Below the pieces are notes generated by a model. The model saw only the letters and a program-made list of their open reading frames with translations. It made no database searches and was not told the origin of the DNA. Of a stretch of 64,000 nucleotides of DNA, positions 63,245 through 64,000 are shown piece by piece. This DNA comes from Brachybacterium paraconglomeratum (GTDB taxonomy: Bacteria > Actinomycetota > Actinomycetes > Actinomycetales > Dermabacteraceae). The position numbers and the translations under genes were made by a program. How positions within the stretch are numbered: the first letter of the stretch is position 1; every line of letters begins with the position of its first letter. The stretch lies in NCBI RefSeq assembly GCF_003994255.1, contig NZ_ML133851.1, positions 62,001-126,000 of the forward strand. The letters run 5' to 3'.

Positions 63245-64000
63245 TCAGTCCGCGTACTGCGCGAACAGCGGCGTGGAGAGGTAGCGCTCGCCGAAGGAGG
63301 GCACGATCACCACGATGGTCTTCCCGGCGAACTCCTCGCGGGCGCCGACGCGGGCGGCGGCCTCGATCGCGGCGCCGGAGGAGATGCCCACCAGCAGGCC
63401 CTCGCCGCGTGCCACGGAGCGGGCCCGCTCCATCGCGGTCTCGGCGTCGATGTCGAGCACCTCGTCGTAGACCTCGCGGTCCAGGATCGAGGGCACGAAG
63501 TTCGCGCCGATGCCCTGGATCTTGTGGGGGCCGGGCTGGCCGCCGTTGAGGATCGCGGACTCCTCGGGCTCGACGGCGAAGACCTTCACCTCGCCCTTGC
63601 GCTCCTTGAGCACCTGGCCGATGCCGGAGATGGTGCCGCCGGTGCCGATGCCGGCGACGACCGCGTCGACCTCGCCCTCGGTGTCCGCCCAGATCTCCTC
63701 GGCGGTGGTGCGGCGGTGGATGTCGAGGTTCGCGGGGTTGTCGAACTGCTTGACCTGCACCGCGCCGGTCTCCGCCGCGATCTCCTCGGCCTTCTCGACC
63801 GCGCCCTTCATGCCCTTGGCGGCCTCGGTGAGGACCAGCTCGGCGCCGTAGGCGCGCAGCAGCATCCGCCGCTCCTTGGACATCGACTCGGGCATGGTCA
63901 GGACGACCTTGTAGCCGCGGGAGCCGCCGATCATGGCCAGCGCGATGCCGGTGTTGCCGGAGGTCGCCTCGACGATGGTCCCGCCGGGCTTCAGCTCGCC
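63245..64000 (-). CDS. cysK: cysteine synthase A, 5' end outside the window
   Basis: The C-terminal 251 codons are present; the gene begins beyond the right edge, so the PLP lysine is not seen. PLP-phosphate loop [10 protein letters not shown] (in the first visible residues), [20 protein letters not shown], and [35 protein letters not shown] and a C-terminal [13 protein letters not shown] are typical of CysK rather than cystathionine synthase. The C-terminus of CysK binds CysE, encoded next, to form the cysteine synthase complex. Confidence 0.95.
   Translation of the reverse strand, partial: GELKPGGTIVEATSGNTGIALAMIGGSRGYKVVLTMPESMSKERRMLLRAYGAELVLTEAAKGMKGAVEKAEEIAAETGAVQVKQFDNPANLDIHRRTTAEEIWADTEGEVDAVVAGIGTGGTISGIGQVLKERKGEVKVFAVEPEESAILNGGQPGPHKIQGIGANFVPSILDREVYDEVLDIDAETAMERARSVARGEGLLVGISSGAAIEAAARVGAREEFAGKTIVVIVPSFGERYLSTPLFAQYAD

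Overview
The window is a gene-dense, very GC-rich stretch of bacterial chromosome. It looks like a high-GC actinomycete of the Micrococcales, most like Brachybacterium or another member of the Dermabacteraceae. The genus is my inference; the actinobacterial assignment rests on DUF3180 and DUF4032 proteins, a MsiK-like sugar ATPase, a clpB promoter with a HAIR-type operator, WXG100-type proteins, many GTG starts and many apparently leaderless genes with a TANNNT -10 box. I see no rRNA, tRNA, CRISPR array, insertion sequence or prophage. Most of the window is ordinary core chromosome.

Layout. 1-11151 (minus): one long unit reading dacB, tilS, hpt, ftsH, folE, folP, folBK, DUF3180, then two PH-domain membrane proteins and a DUF2520 Rossmann protein cut by the window edge. 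It joins cell-wall trimming, tRNA-Ile modification, purine salvage, membrane proteolysis and the folate pathway. 11245-24621: ppa, EcsC-family protein, def, a MsiK-like ATPase, DUF4032 kinase-like protein, a YczE-type membrane protein, cysS-rlmB, a holin-like membrane protein, a LacI regulator, and a LiaFSR-like three-gene set (histidine kinase, response regulator, DUF4097 protein). 24644-33660: acs, a flavin oxidoreductase-SDR-AMP ligase cluster, sdaA, a DEAD-box helicase and panD.

33791-43202 holds the most interesting material: an AEC transporter preceded by a tiny overlapping ORF; leuS behind a leader peptide with three Leu codons, alternative RNA pairings and an intrinsic terminator; a hexanucleotide-repeat spacer; two tandem long proteins with WXG100-like heads; and clpB with a HAIR operator. 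43388-54070: PrsW protease, a tightly overlapping hslR-amidase-LMW phosphatase set, small enzymes, an MFS transporter, a PuuD-like hydrolase, an MgtA-like mannosyltransferase and a MetE-family enzyme. 54191-64000: the glycine cleavage operon gcvT-gcvH-gcvP, a GNAT, arginine deiminase, an aldo/keto reductase overlapping a sirtuin, and cysK-cysE.

Together the genes cover one-carbon metabolism (fol genes, gcv genes, sdaA feeding serine/pyruvate), amino-acid supply and charging (cysE/cysK, cysS, leuS), protein quality control (ftsH, clpB, hslR, def) and acetate/CoA metabolism (acs, panD, a sirtuin that could act on Acs). Coordinates of starts were chosen from Shine-Dalgarno sites, 4-base overlaps, family start positions or the leaderless -10 spacing, as stated in each entry.
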